DNA from: Kiritimatiellia bacterium | GTDB taxonomy: Bacteria; Verrucomicrobiota; Kiritimatiellia; UBA8416; JADHWI01 | NCBI GenBank assembly: GCA_030744755.1 | Contig: JASLPY010000010.1 | Location: 43,918-107,917 of the forward strand | Direction: 5' to 3' | Length of the DNA: 64,000 nt | Shown here: in pieces, positions 40,048-48,995 of the stretch | Layout: the number at the start of each line of letters is the position of its first letter | How positions within the stretch are numbered: position 1 is the stretch's first letter | Notes under the pieces: generated by a model | What the model was told of the DNA's origin: nothing | Seen by the model: the letters and a program-made list of their open reading frames with translations, nothing else | Databases searched by the model: none | Made by a program: the position numbers and the translations under genes

Positions 40048-40344
40048 ATGAGAGCGAAAAGAGCCGTGTTGGTCTTGGCCTGGTTGATTGTGCCGTTCGT
40101 GCTCGCGGGGTGCGTGATGGTGCCCGAACCTAGAGGCGAGAATGTGTCCTTCGTGCCGCTTCTGTCGCCGGTAATGCTGTTCGGCCCAGAACCCTACTAC
40201 GTTTATGAAGGGTATTACTATGACTGCGTGGATTACAGCTGGTACTATTCGCGCTCATGGAGTGGACATTGGAGAGGCCTGCCCAGAGGACCACTACCCT
40301 ATAGAGGGACGGCTCAGGGACGGCGCGGCCCTAGACGCCACTAG
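40048..40344 (+). CDS. Small tyrosine-rich lipoprotein, unknown function
   Basis: This 98-residue protein has a lipoprotein signal peptide ending in the lipobox LAGC. The mature part is rich in Tyr, Pro and Gly (PEPYYVYEGYYYDCVDYSWYY), with a basic tail (RRGPRRH). Similar short YxxY-rich lipoproteins occur in PVC-type genomes, often without a known role. It stands alone between the amt operon and hcp. Confidence 0.6.
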   Translation: MRAKRAVLVLAWLIVPFVLAGCVMVPEPRGENVSFVPLLSPVMLFGPEPYYVYEGYYYDCVDYSWYYSRSWSGHWRGLPRGPLPYRGTAQGRRGPRRH

Positions 40345-41012
40345 AGCCACACACCGCTGACTCTTCTCCCGCCCTGCTGGAGAGGTATTCACCCATCGAC
40401 ATTCCCATCCTGTGAAGTACCCCACAGATAGTAGGAGCATTGCCAATCGTGGAGCCCCCCACAGGTCGTTCGACAAGATAAGATCATAGAATGAGGCAAT
40501 TCATACGGGGTTGATCGTCGTCTCGATCTTCGTCGATCTTCACCGTTGTCCCGATCCTTGTCTTGATCGTCGTCGACAATGATCGGGACGACGATCGAGA
40601 CAAAGATGGGGAATGACTACGATCGTGACAATGATCAGGATGAAGATGGATTTCAAATGCTTCCAGGCGACGCCTCGGAAGGCACGCCTGAAGCACACGT
40701 TAGCACCACGGCTTACAGGTGTGATTTTGGGCTGATTGTACACAAGAAAGACAAGTCCGATTAGGATTACGAGCAGGGCTCCGTGCCCATCTGCTTGCAT
40801 CCCGCCACTGCGGGACGCGATATCCGCGGTTGAAAGCCCTTGCAGCGTAGAATGCTCACTTGAGCGAATTGTTGCAGGTCCAGGAGGAGTCTGCTAGTTT
40901 GATAATAGACGCACGCGCGGGGGGGGGATACGCTACCTATGCAGCACGCAGCAAATGGTAACCCTTCTCGTCTGTTTGGGAGAACCACGGATACAAGCGA
41001 GGATGCGGCAAT
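40345..41012. repeat. Gene-free stretch with GATCGTCGTC-type palindromic repeat (about 40510-40660)
   Basis: No gene is supported in this 668-base gap. From about 40510, units such as GATCGTCGTC, GATCTTCGTC and GTCCCGATC alternate with their complements GACGACGATC and GATCGGGAC, forming imperfect palindromes. Translated, they give Asp-rich or Arg/Ser-rich artefacts. A run of nine or more G lies at 40920. The stretch from 40930 presumably carries the hcp promoter, which I cannot identify. Confidence 0.6.
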
Positions 41013-42668
41013 ATGAGTATGCTCTGCTTCCAGTGTCAAGAAACCGCCAGGAACTCGGGATGTACGGTGAGGGGCGTATGTGGCAAACCGGAAGTGACTG
41101 CTAATCTGCAGGATCTACTGATATTCGTTCTGAAGGGAATATCCATTTATGGCGTTGAAACAAATAAATCTGGACATGTTGATGAATCAATAGGTCTGTT
41201 CGTTGCCCAGTCTCTCTTCGCTACAATCACAAACGCCAACTTCGATGACAACCGCATTATCTCCTTGATAGAAGAGGGATTGAGTATTCGAGAGCAACTG
41301 AAAGACCAATTGCTATCGACCTCTACTCGCAAAGAGTTCTTTGAGAATCTTCCTGATTGTGCGGTGTGGCATTCAGACAGTATCGCTGACTATCATGAGA
41401 AAGCGAAACATGTTGGATTTCTATCCTATGTAGATGAAGATATTCGTGCCTTGAAAGCCCTTATAATTTATGGATGCAAAGGCATTTCCGCCTACGCCGA
41501 TCACGCGGCAATGTTAGGTTTTGAAGACCGGGGCATCTATGATTTTATCATCGAAGCATTGGCCGCAACCGCTCAAGAGCTATCAGTTGAAGAGCTACGG
41601 GGCGTCACAAGAGAAGCCGGGGAATGCGCTGTCAAGACGATGGCACTTTTGGATAAGGCAAACAATGAGAGTTTTGGCCATCCTGAAATAACCAACGTCA
41701 GTATTGGAGTTGGCGCAAACCCGGGCATCCTGATCTCAGGGCATGATTTCAGGGACCTGGAAGACCTCCTCAAACAATCTGATGGCACGGGGATTGATAT
41801 CTATACTCATGGCGAAATGCTTCCCGCACATTACTACCCGTCTCTCAAGAAGTACAAACATCTTGTCGGGAATTATGGGAATGCCTGGTGGCAGCAGGCC
41901 ACGGAATTTGACTCTTTCAATGGCCCTATTCTGATGACAACAAATTGCATTGTTCCAGTCAAAGATACGTATAGAGAGAGAATCTTCACAACAGGAATGG
42001 CTGGGTATCCGGGGGTCAAGCATGTTGCCGACAGGAAAGACGGTGGCATCAAAGATTTTTCTGAGATAATCGAACTCGCAAAGAAATGTTCTCCTCCAAG
42101 CGAACTTGAAAAAGGAGAAATCGTTGGTGGCTTTGCACACCATCAAGTGCTGGCCTTGGCGGACAGAATAGTAGAAGCAGTGAAAACAGGAAAGATCAAG
42201 CATTTTGTTGTCATGTCAGGTTGTGACGGTAGACATAAGACCAGGAAATACTATACGGAAATCGCAGAAGCCTTGCCTAAAGATACTGTTATTCTGACCT
42301 CGGGATGTGCAAAATATCGATATAACAAACTTAACCTGGGTGACATTGAAGGAATCCCAAGAGTCCTTGATGCAGGACAGTGTAATGATTCATACTCTCT
42401 CGTGCTCATTGCACAACAACTTGGAAAAGCTCTTGGTGTGACAGATATCAATGATTTGCCGCTCTCTTTCGATATCGCATGGTATGAACAAAAGGCGATA
42501 GCGGTACTGTTAGCATTGGTTCATATGGGTGTGAAGAATATCAGACGGGGACCCACGGCACCCGGATTCTTGACACCCAGGATGATGAAAGCCATGACAC
42601 GAGAATTTGACACAAAACTCATTGGTGAAGTCTCGGGGGACATTGAAGCCATGCTTTCGGGTAATTGA
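41013..42668 (+). CDS. hcp: Hybrid cluster protein / hydroxylamine reductase
   Basis: This 551-residue protein starts [17 protein letters not shown], the class I motif C-x2-C-x8-C-x5-C for a [4Fe-4S] cluster, as in Desulfovibrio Hcp. The hybrid-cluster ligands are in the C-terminal half, including [27 protein letters not shown] and [11 protein letters not shown]. Hcp reduces hydroxylamine to ammonia in vitro and acts on NO in some bacteria. Beside a HAO-like protein and Amt, hydroxylamine removal is the likely task here. GAGGA stands upstream of the ATG. Two desulforedoxin-like genes follow on the same strand. Confidence 0.95.
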   Translation: MSMLCFQCQETARNSGCTVRGVCGKPEVTANLQDLLIFVLKGISIYGVETNKSGHVDESIGLFVAQSLFATITNANFDDNRIISLIEEGLSIREQLKDQLLSTSTRKEFFENLPDCAVWHSDSIADYHEKAKHVGFLSYVDEDIRALKALIIYGCKGISAYADHAAMLGFEDRGIYDFIIEALAATAQELSVEELRGVTREAGECAVKTMALLDKANNESFGHPEITNVSIGVGANPGILISGHDFRDLEDLLKQSDGTGIDIYTHGEMLPAHYYPSLKKYKHLVGNYGNAWWQQATEFDSFNGPILMTTNCIVPVKDTYRERIFTTGMAGYPGVKHVADRKDGGIKDFSEIIELAKKCSPPSELEKGEIVGGFAHHQVLALADRIVEAVKTGKIKHFVVMSGCDGRHKTRKYYTEIAEALPKDTVILTSGCAKYRYNKLNLGDIEGIPRVLDAGQCNDSYSLVLIAQQLGKALGVTDINDLPLSFDIAWYEQKAIAVLLALVHMGVKNIRRGPTAPGFLTPRMMKAMTREFDTKLIGEVSGDIEAMLSGN

Positions 42669-42753
42669 TTCCAACAAGGCTCAAGAGAGCAAACGTACAT
42701 GCCGGTCCGCGTTACAGCAGTGACGGCGGGAAACACGGCAAGGGAGATGCATT

Positions 42754-42972
42754 ATGAATGAATTCTCAGAAGCACAGACTCCTGACTGGGATCTCGCTGT
42801 GTGGAAGGAGTCGCTTAGTATCCATGTCGGAACAACCTATGCCTGCCACGACTGCGGCAACCTGGTCATGGTGACAAAGGGAGGTATTGGTGTAATGGAC
42901 ATGACCTGTTGCGGCAAGCAGATGGAACAGTTTGCCGGTCCTCGTTCACCAGATTCAGGAGACAAGGAATGA
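42754..42972 (+). CDS. Desulforedoxin-like metal-binding protein 1
   Basis: This 72-residue protein has CHDCG near residue 31 and a CCG pair (MTCCGKQMEQF) about 25 residues later. This is the CxxC...CC pattern of desulforedoxin and the N-terminal domain of desulfoferrodoxin, which bind one Fe(Cys)4. The TGA stop overlaps the next ATG as ATGA. Its position just after hcp suggests a small electron donor to Hcp, or a peroxide/NO-related function. That is inference. Confidence 0.75.
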   Translation: MNEFSEAQTPDWDLAVWKESLSIHVGTTYACHDCGNLVMVTKGGIGVMDMTCCGKQMEQFAGPRSPDSGDKE

Positions 42973-43217
42973 CGCATAACGCCACGCGAGGCACGGTCTA
43001 CTTCTGCCCAATCTGCGCTGCTGAAATCACCACCCTGGCACCCGAGCATGGTGTTTTTCATCCCCGGTGCTGTAACAAACCTATGGAGCCAAAACAGAAG
43101 CTGGTGCGATTTCACATCTGTCCTGTGTGTGGCGCGGAAATTGCCGTTCTGTGCGAAGGGGAAGGTGACTTCCACCCCCGCTGCTGCAACGTGGACATGG
43201 AGATGGAAGCCGCATAA
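42969..43217 (+). CDS. Tandem desulforedoxin-like protein (two domains)
   Basis: This 82-residue protein contains two copies of the same fold: CPICAAEITTL with HPRCCNKPM, then CPVCGAEIAVL with HPRCCNVDM. Each should bind one Fe(Cys)4. I start it at the ATG at 42969, overlapping the previous stop, not at the longer track ORF. With protein 1 this gives three such domains behind hcp, which would make a short rubredoxin-like electron relay. Confidence 0.8.
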   Translation: MTHNATRGTVYFCPICAAEITTLAPEHGVFHPRCCNKPMEPKQKLVRFHICPVCGAEIAVLCEGEGDFHPRCCNVDMEMEAA

Positions 43218-43352
43218 ACGGCTTGCACTGTGTAGGCATTTCTTGAGCCCTGATTCGGCTGACCTCTCCGACATCGTGATGGCAACTCATTCTACTTGCA
43301 CCGTGTTGCTCGGGATTGTTATTGTTTTGACTGCAGTAATAGAGGCGCTCAA

Positions 43353-43526
43353 ATGGACTCAAATATCGATTCTTCCTGCAAACCACGACGCAGCCTATGT
43401 GCGGCGCGTTCGCGTGAACGCGAACTTGAGCGTCTTCGCGGAATGACCGTGGAGGCCCGGATTGACGCTGCGCTGACAATGAGTTCCAGGTTTTCGTGGC
43501 TCAAGCCGGTACCAAGGGAAAGCTAG
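43353..43526 (+). CDS. Small protein upstream of nucleotidyltransferase
   Basis: This frame of 57 residues ends MTVEARIDAALTMSSRFSWLKPVPRES, which resembles the short partner proteins that precede AbiEii/MNT-type nucleotidyltransferases. It stops three bases before the next gene. The N-terminal half is Arg/Cys-rich and may not be translated; the start could be internal. Confidence 0.5.
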   Translation: MDSNIDSSCKPRRSLCAARSRERELERLRGMTVEARIDAALTMSSRFSWLKPVPRES

Positions 43527-43529
43527 ACC

Positions 43530-44087
43530 GTGGACGATTCTGACGCAATCCTGCGTGCGGCCGAAGATGTCATTACCATTCTGCAGCGCCATCGAATTGA
43601 TGCTGTTGTGATCGGAGCCGTGGCTCTCGCGGCCTACCAGTATGTGCGGCAAACCGAAGACGTCGATCTTGGGGTCAACATGGATCTCTCCACGTTGCGA
43701 GCTGTGGCAGAATCGCTGCGTGAGTCAGGCTACACGGTTGAGCTTCGCGAACCCGACGGTAGCGATCCGCTTGGCGGTGTGATCGATGTGACGGGGTCTT
43801 TCGGGGCGCTGCAGATTGTCAACTATGGCGATAGGTTTCCGGCGGTCATCGAGGACGCCTTGCGTCTCGCTACGCTCGTTGTCCGAGAGGGTAGTCCTCT
43901 CAAGGTTGTGCCAATTCCTCAGCTTATAGCGTTGAAGCTATACGCCGGCAGGTACAAATCAAAGGCTGACATCATCGAACTCCTGCTGCGAAACCCAGAC
44001 TTGGATCTGGACGAGATCCGATCCGTGTGCCACCAGTACCGCCTCGCTGGTATTGATGAGCTCATTGCGGAAGCGAGAGATGCCTAG
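43530..44087 (+). CDS. Minimal nucleotidyltransferase (MNT/AbiEii-like)
   Basis: This 185-residue protein begins with GTG. The nucleotidyltransferase signature VIGAVALAAYQYVRQTEDVDL (helix, then D-x-D) is near residue 30-50. The rest is helical with no extra domain. Such proteins act as toxins or antitoxins in two-gene modules with a small partner. Here the partner would be the 57-residue gene directly upstream. A second carboxylate could not be placed, so activity is unproven. Confidence 0.7.
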   Translation: MDDSDAILRAAEDVITILQRHRIDAVVIGAVALAAYQYVRQTEDVDLGVNMDLSTLRAVAESLRESGYTVELREPDGSDPLGGVIDVTGSFGALQIVNYGDRFPAVIEDALRLATLVVREGSPLKVVPIPQLIALKLYAGRYKSKADIIELLLRNPDLDLDEIRSVCHQYRLAGIDELIAEARDA

Positions 44088-44132
44088 GTGCCGGCGCATT
44101 CCTTCTGTTCATCCGGCAAAACTCACTCAGGT

Positions 44133-45599
44133 TTAAACACCTGGCACTTGCCCGGACGTTTGCCGCTTCTTAATGATGGCCACGATCGTGATCAGCGCGA
44201 ACACTGCTGCCCCTGCGCCGCCAAGGACCAGGTAGTTGGGCTTTACCTTTCCCACCTGGAATCTGAATGTCTCGCTTATGGCCTGGTCCCCCTCCCCCAG
44301 GGAGATCTGCGCATAATAGATGCCGTCTTCTTCGTAGACCCAACCCACCTTGTGAATGTGGCGGGGGTTGGCGTAAGCCTGGAAAGGGTGATTACCTTCG
44401 CTTAGATCCTCACCGTGCTGGTAGACCCGGAAGGTTACGGCATCATCATACGGGTTGCCAGTGGTGGTGTGTTTGACATAGAGGGCGAGATCCAGTGCCT
44501 TCTGGGTCGGAATCGGCCAGAACGTGAACTGCAGCGTCCAGGGTCCCGCATCCCGGAACTCTTCGAACAACGGCACCTGCGGATAGTTCTCCTGGTAGCT
44601 GTAGTGCGGAATACCACGAATATGATGCGCAGTTGCGACCGACGGCGCCGCCATCAGAACCGCACATATGCAGAGCATGACAAGAGACTGGTTTCGCGGC
44701 CGGGGCATCCGCACGTGAAACTGCAGCGCATCATCATTGCATACCTCAATACAACGCCCGCAGTTGTCGCACTCGCCACCGAGTGAACTGTGCGACGGGG
44801 CCAGGTCATAGGGACAGGCAACGTCACATGCCCCGCAGGAAGTACAGAGATCCTGATCTTGACGCACACGCAAGCGTCGCGCCGAGCCTAGCCAGGCCAG
44901 GAGCCCTCCGCCGGGACAGAGGCACTTGCACCAGAGACGCTCGCACAGGACGAGCTCACACAGCAGCAGGATACCGACAAAGACAAGTTCGCCCGTCATA
45001 AGTGTGCCGGACCAGGTATCGCGAACGGCGTCCGAGATGATGCGCGGGGGATAGAACCAGAAAAGGAACGGCACGGAGAACAACAGACAGATAAGCGCAC
45101 CCGCCACCAGGATGACGTACTTCGGCAGACGCGAAATGTCCAGGTTGAGTAATTGAACGCCATTGCGTTCCAGCCACCGTTTTGCTCCGCACACAGCTTC
45201 TCCAAAGAGCCCCATTGGGCATATCCAACTGCAGAACACGCGCCCCAGCAACAATGCACCGCCGACGGGAATCAAAACAGAGAGCAGGAGCGCCGCCGGC
45301 AGGGCGCGCGATGTCAGTAGACCGCTGAGTACTGCCAGGGGATCGCTGATCCGAAGCCCTCGAACTTTGAAAGACCACAGACCACCCGAAACGGTCACCG
45401 GTCTGCGATCCAGATGAGGTGACGATCCGTTAAGCCGATCGATGACACGGAGCCCACGGTGGGCGTCGATTTCAACCTGTCCACCGTACTGGGATTTGTA
45501 GTGCCGATGCAGATTCGATCCGGCAATGGCGAAGAGAAAAAGAAGCACAGCAGCACGCATCGCATGCCGCCACCACGATAGCTTGGGAAGACTCTTCAT
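44133..45599 (-). CDS. napH: NapH-like membrane ferredoxin with C-terminal periplasmic domain
   Basis: This 488-residue protein has an N-terminal periplasmic stretch between two helices, then the NapH core with two CxxxCP motifs (CSWICP and CKCLCP) and two ferredoxin clusters, CTSCGACDVACPYDL and CDNCGRCIEVCNDDAL. Unlike the NapH-like protein at 2268, it continues with about 170 more residues: a helix or signal, a beta-rich domain starting HHIRGIPHYSYQENYP, and a C-terminal membrane helix. The start at 45599 overlaps the napG stop as ATGA; the longer track ORF is not used. It should take electrons from quinol to NapG and NapA. The extra domain's role is unknown. Confidence 0.85.
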   Translation of the reverse strand: MKSLPKLSWWRHAMRAAVLLFLFAIAGSNLHRHYKSQYGGQVEIDAHRGLRVIDRLNGSSPHLDRRPVTVSGGLWSFKVRGLRISDPLAVLSGLLTSRALPAALLLSVLIPVGGALLLGRVFCSWICPMGLFGEAVCGAKRWLERNGVQLLNLDISRLPKYVILVAGALICLLFSVPFLFWFYPPRIISDAVRDTWSGTLMTGELVFVGILLLCELVLCERLWCKCLCPGGGLLAWLGSARRLRVRQDQDLCTSCGACDVACPYDLAPSHSSLGGECDNCGRCIEVCNDDALQFHVRMPRPRNQSLVMLCICAVLMAAPSVATAHHIRGIPHYSYQENYPQVPLFEEFRDAGPWTLQFTFWPIPTQKALDLALYVKHTTTGNPYDDAVTFRVYQHGEDLSEGNHPFQAYANPRHIHKVGWVYEEDGIYYAQISLGEGDQAISETFRFQVGKVKPNYLVLGGAGAAVFALITIVAIIKKRQTSGQVPGV

Positions 45600-46201
45600 G
45601 ACTTCACCGATTGGGGCTTCACGCGAATCGCCTGTGGATAAACAATGCAGGCTTTCTCGCATAGCCCGCAGCCAACACAGAACTCGGGATCGACAACAGG
45701 GCGCTCCCAGGTTAATGCCTTCAGGGCCTGTCCCTTGAAAGGGCATGCCTGCACACATGCACCGCAGGCGAAACCGTTATAGGAATTGCAGATATTTTTA
45801 TCAACAACCGCACAGCCCATCTTCACGTGTGCCTGTATGTCCTCGCCCGTGTCTGTGGGAACGGCTTGTAAGGCTCCGGTTGGGCATACCCGGGTACAGC
45901 GCATACACAGAATGCATGCCTTCTCACGTACTCGCAGGTAAGGGGCGCCGATGCCGTTGGCGTACCGATTGAACTGGATGCAAGCGTTAGGACAAACATC
46001 GCCACATTGCCGGCACCCGATGCAGCGCGAGAGAAAGGCCTCCTCCGGCAATGCCGCAGGAGGTCTGATCACCGCCTCTCGCCAACTTTCGGCGCGAGCC
46101 AGAACCCGTGCGCGACTGCGCACCATCCACCCCGCCACGGCAGTCGATGATACCGTGGAAAGCAGGCCTTCAAGAAGGCGTCGCCTGGTCATCCGATTCA
46201 T
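45596..46201 (-). CDS. napG: NapG-like periplasmic ferredoxin
   Basis: This 201-residue protein has a twin-arginine-like signal (MTRRRLLEGLL) and four iron-sulfur motifs: CIGCRQCGDVCPNACI, CILCMRCTRVCPTGAL, CGACVQACPFKG, CVGCGLCEKACI. The layout is that of NapG. It follows napA by about 20 bases. Its stop overlaps the napH start. It is expected to feed electrons from NapH into periplasmic nitrate reduction. Confidence 0.88.
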   Translation of the reverse strand: MNRMTRRRLLEGLLSTVSSTAVAGWMVRSRARVLARAESWREAVIRPPAALPEEAFLSRCIGCRQCGDVCPNACIQFNRYANGIGAPYLRVREKACILCMRCTRVCPTGALQAVPTDTGEDIQAHVKMGCAVVDKNICNSYNGFACGACVQACPFKGQALKALTWERPVVDPEFCVGCGLCEKACIVYPQAIRVKPQSVKS

Positions 46202-46221
46202 TCAGTCGCCTAACAGTGCGC

Positions 46222-48942
46222 TCAGATACGCTCGATCCTGGCGGCGAGCTTCTTGAAGTCTACCTGTCCTGAAACGGGATCGTACGCCCGGTGACTGGTT
46301 GCATTGACCAGCCACTTGTTCTTCTTCGGGTCGGCGGAATCCGCAACCGACAGGTTCCATGGGCTGAAAACATAGCCACGTGGAACTTCATTACGGGCCG
46401 GCCGAACTTTTGAATGGATACCGCCTATGGAAACACGCCCCTGGTAATTACCGCGGCGAGTCACGATGCGCACCATGTCACCATCAGCCACTCCCAATTC
46501 CTTGGCGTCCTCCGCATGAATTTCGACGAACTGCTCGGGTACCAGGCGACGTGTCGTCGCCCCGCGGATCGTCTTTGATGCATGAAAATGCTCGTACACA
46601 ATACCGAGACCGAGCCAGAAGGGATACTTGTCCTTCGGCACCTCGTCCCACTTCTTGCCGCGAAAATCCTCGTCCGGCCATTCCGGTGTCAGGGCGTTGT
46701 CACGCGCCTTAACGAGAACGTCCTTGTGATCGGAGGCATAGTAGTTGGGATCGGTACCCATCTTGCGAAGGTCGGAAATGATTTCATCCTTCTCCGTGTA
46801 ATCCTGCCGGCAACTCTTCATGTGAAGCTTGCCGTCAGGCTTGCGGAAGTTCCCGTAGGGCTTCCCATCCCAGTTCTCCTGGTCCATGTAACGGCGGGGG
46901 GTGCCGCCGTTCTTGGCATGCTCGTAGGTAGGCGCCGGCCACTGGATTCCGCGCAGACGACGGATTTGATCGTAGAGGCCGATGCCGTCACGCTCCCGCA
47001 CCTCGAGCAGCCCGGACATGTCACAGTCCATGCCCTTACTGGCACGCACGATCTCCTCGTATACTTCTTCAGCGTCGTAGAGTTCAGGCCCTTCGGGGTG
47101 GAATTTCTTCTTCTTGTAGGGCCACATTTTCTTGACCTCTGCATCGGTCATGCCCAGCGCCTTGGCAATGGTCTTGCCCTTATCGATAGCCAGGTCCAGG
47201 TCGGGCAGGCACTTCTCAAAACCGGGAGCGCCCTTCCCAACCCCATCAACAATATTGAAGCGTCGTTCGGACGAGATATCGGTGCCTCCCTGCCATTCTC
47301 CCCATGTCAGTGCCGGGAAGATAACGTCACCGTAGAGCAGGTTCGGCGCATGCCGGTAGATATCCTGCACCACAACAAACATTTTCTCCAGGGCCGGCCG
47401 GATCAAGGTGTTCAGATCGGGCTGGTGAATATGAGTTGTATAGCAATAGAACATGGCTTTCATGGGGTCCAGACCATTACGGTCCAGCGTTTCCTGGTCC
47501 ATCAGCGCACGTTCGAACTGGCCAACCATCATGCCAGGATTCTTCCGGCCTGCGACCTCAACCAGCCGTTCTTCCGGACAGTTCCAGGCTTTGGCAATCT
47601 GCGAGATTCCCTTCATGTTCAATTTACCACCGCCTGCCAATCCCTGGTTGAACGGCAAACGCCCAGTCAATCCGCCGGTCAGACGTTCGCCCATGGCATT
47701 AGGCTGACCGGTCATTGAGAACGGCCCACAGCCTGGGCGGCCGATGTCGCCCGTCAGCGCATGCAGGTTGATGATCGAAATAACATTGTGCTGACCATGT
47801 ATGTGCTGGTTATAGCCGATACCCCACATCGTCAGGACGCCGCCACGACCACGGCGTTTGCCCTTACGGCTCGCGTCCGCCCACTCGGAGGCCACCTTGC
47901 GAATCAGGGCAGGCTCAATCTGCGTGCGATCCACAACCTTCTCCGGAGCGTAGTCTTCCTTGACCATCTTGATGTAATCTTCCCATCCCACGACGTTGGC
48001 CTTGAGGAAGTCGTAGTCGATAACGTCTTCGTGCTCGGTGACCAGGCAGTGCCCGATGGCATTCAGGCAGGAGATATCCCCGTTGATCGTGGGGAAGTGA
48101 TAGGAGTTCTCGGGATTGATGGATTCCAGGGCCTGCACCGAACCGGTGCGGCGCGGGTCCGAGACCAGTGTAGGAATGCCATTCTTCAGCTTGTGGTCCG
48201 CCGCTCTCCAGAATATGATGGTATGCGCGGCTCGCGGGTTGTGACCCCAGAAACTGATCATGTCAGCCTGCTCGATGTCATCGTAGCAAAGTGGCGGAGT
48301 GTCTGATCCGAACGTGGCAAAATAGGCCGTCACAGCCGATGTCATACAGGTCCTGGCATTGGCTTCGATCGAGTTTGATCCCAGCAGCCCCTTGAGCATC
48401 TTGTTCTCAATCCACTGAGTTTCAACCGTGAGCTGACCGGAACCATAGAGCCCGATGGCATTGCCGTTCCATTTCTTGTGAATCGCGGCGATCTTCTCGC
48501 CGACAATGTGTTCGGCCTCCTCGTAGGTGACCTCTTCGAAATCGCTCTCTTTGAAGCTACCCTTGGTCTTGGAGACATGCCCGCTGACAGGATCACTCAT
48601 GTCCTTGCGAATCAGCACCTTGGTGAGACGGTCGATGTACACGGGTTCATCGGCGTTCAGTCCCTTGATGCACTGAATTCCCTTATTGGTGGGATGCTGT
48701 TTATCAGGAACGATGCCAAGAATGCGGCCGGATTCGGCCTCATACTTGATAACCGACCCGCAGCCCACGCCGCAATAGGGGCACTGGGCGAGGCATGTCT
48801 TGATCCGCTGGGCACCACCAACCGTTTCCGCCAGAATCGTATCCGGGCAGAAGATCATGTCACTCAGTCCCACTGCTGCAGATCCTGCTGCAACACCTTT
48901 GATGAAGTTCCTCCGGTTAAGGTTGTATCCTCTCGAGGTCAT
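46222..48942 (-). CDS. napA: Periplasmic nitrate reductase catalytic subunit (NapA-type)
   Basis: This 906-residue molybdopterin enzyme has a Tat signal (LNRRNFIKGVAAG), then the [4Fe-4S] site CPYCGVGCG (residues 54-61) and GIQCIKG. The motif ANARTCMTSAV holds the Cys ligand of molybdenum, as in NapA. WGIGYNQHIHG and GQPNAMGERLTG are NapA/Nas-type landmarks. An assimilatory or formate-dehydrogenase role is less likely, because NapG and NapH follow it. The usual napB and napC genes are missing. A bc complex and a large cytochrome stand upstream instead. Confidence 0.88.
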   Translation of the reverse strand: MTSRGYNLNRRNFIKGVAAGSAAVGLSDMIFCPDTILAETVGGAQRIKTCLAQCPYCGVGCGSVIKYEAESGRILGIVPDKQHPTNKGIQCIKGLNADEPVYIDRLTKVLIRKDMSDPVSGHVSKTKGSFKESDFEEVTYEEAEHIVGEKIAAIHKKWNGNAIGLYGSGQLTVETQWIENKMLKGLLGSNSIEANARTCMTSAVTAYFATFGSDTPPLCYDDIEQADMISFWGHNPRAAHTIIFWRAADHKLKNGIPTLVSDPRRTGSVQALESINPENSYHFPTINGDISCLNAIGHCLVTEHEDVIDYDFLKANVVGWEDYIKMVKEDYAPEKVVDRTQIEPALIRKVASEWADASRKGKRRGRGGVLTMWGIGYNQHIHGQHNVISIINLHALTGDIGRPGCGPFSMTGQPNAMGERLTGGLTGRLPFNQGLAGGGKLNMKGISQIAKAWNCPEERLVEVAGRKNPGMMVGQFERALMDQETLDRNGLDPMKAMFYCYTTHIHQPDLNTLIRPALEKMFVVVQDIYRHAPNLLYGDVIFPALTWGEWQGGTDISSERRFNIVDGVGKGAPGFEKCLPDLDLAIDKGKTIAKALGMTDAEVKKMWPYKKKKFHPEGPELYDAEEVYEEIVRASKGMDCDMSGLLEVRERDGIGLYDQIRRLRGIQWPAPTYEHAKNGGTPRRYMDQENWDGKPYGNFRKPDGKLHMKSCRQDYTEKDEIISDLRKMGTDPNYYASDHKDVLVKARDNALTPEWPDEDFRGKKWDEVPKDKYPFWLGLGIVYEHFHASKTIRGATTRRLVPEQFVEIHAEDAKELGVADGDMVRIVTRRGNYQGRVSIGGIHSKVRPARNEVPRGYVFSPWNLSVADSADPKKNKWLVNATSHRAYDPVSGQVDFKKLAARIERI

Positions 48943-48995
48943 GGCCTTGTCTCCCTTATCGCTTTGGTCTGTAAGCCCATTCAGGGCAGTGAGTA

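Noticed and set aside
46582-47718. 378-residue ORF on the plus strand
   Set aside because: Antisense to napA; no recognisable motif and no ribosome site.
46222-48942. Formate dehydrogenase
   Set aside because: The CPYCGVGCG site is shared with that family, but the ANARTCM cysteine context and the adjoining napG and napH genes favour NapA.
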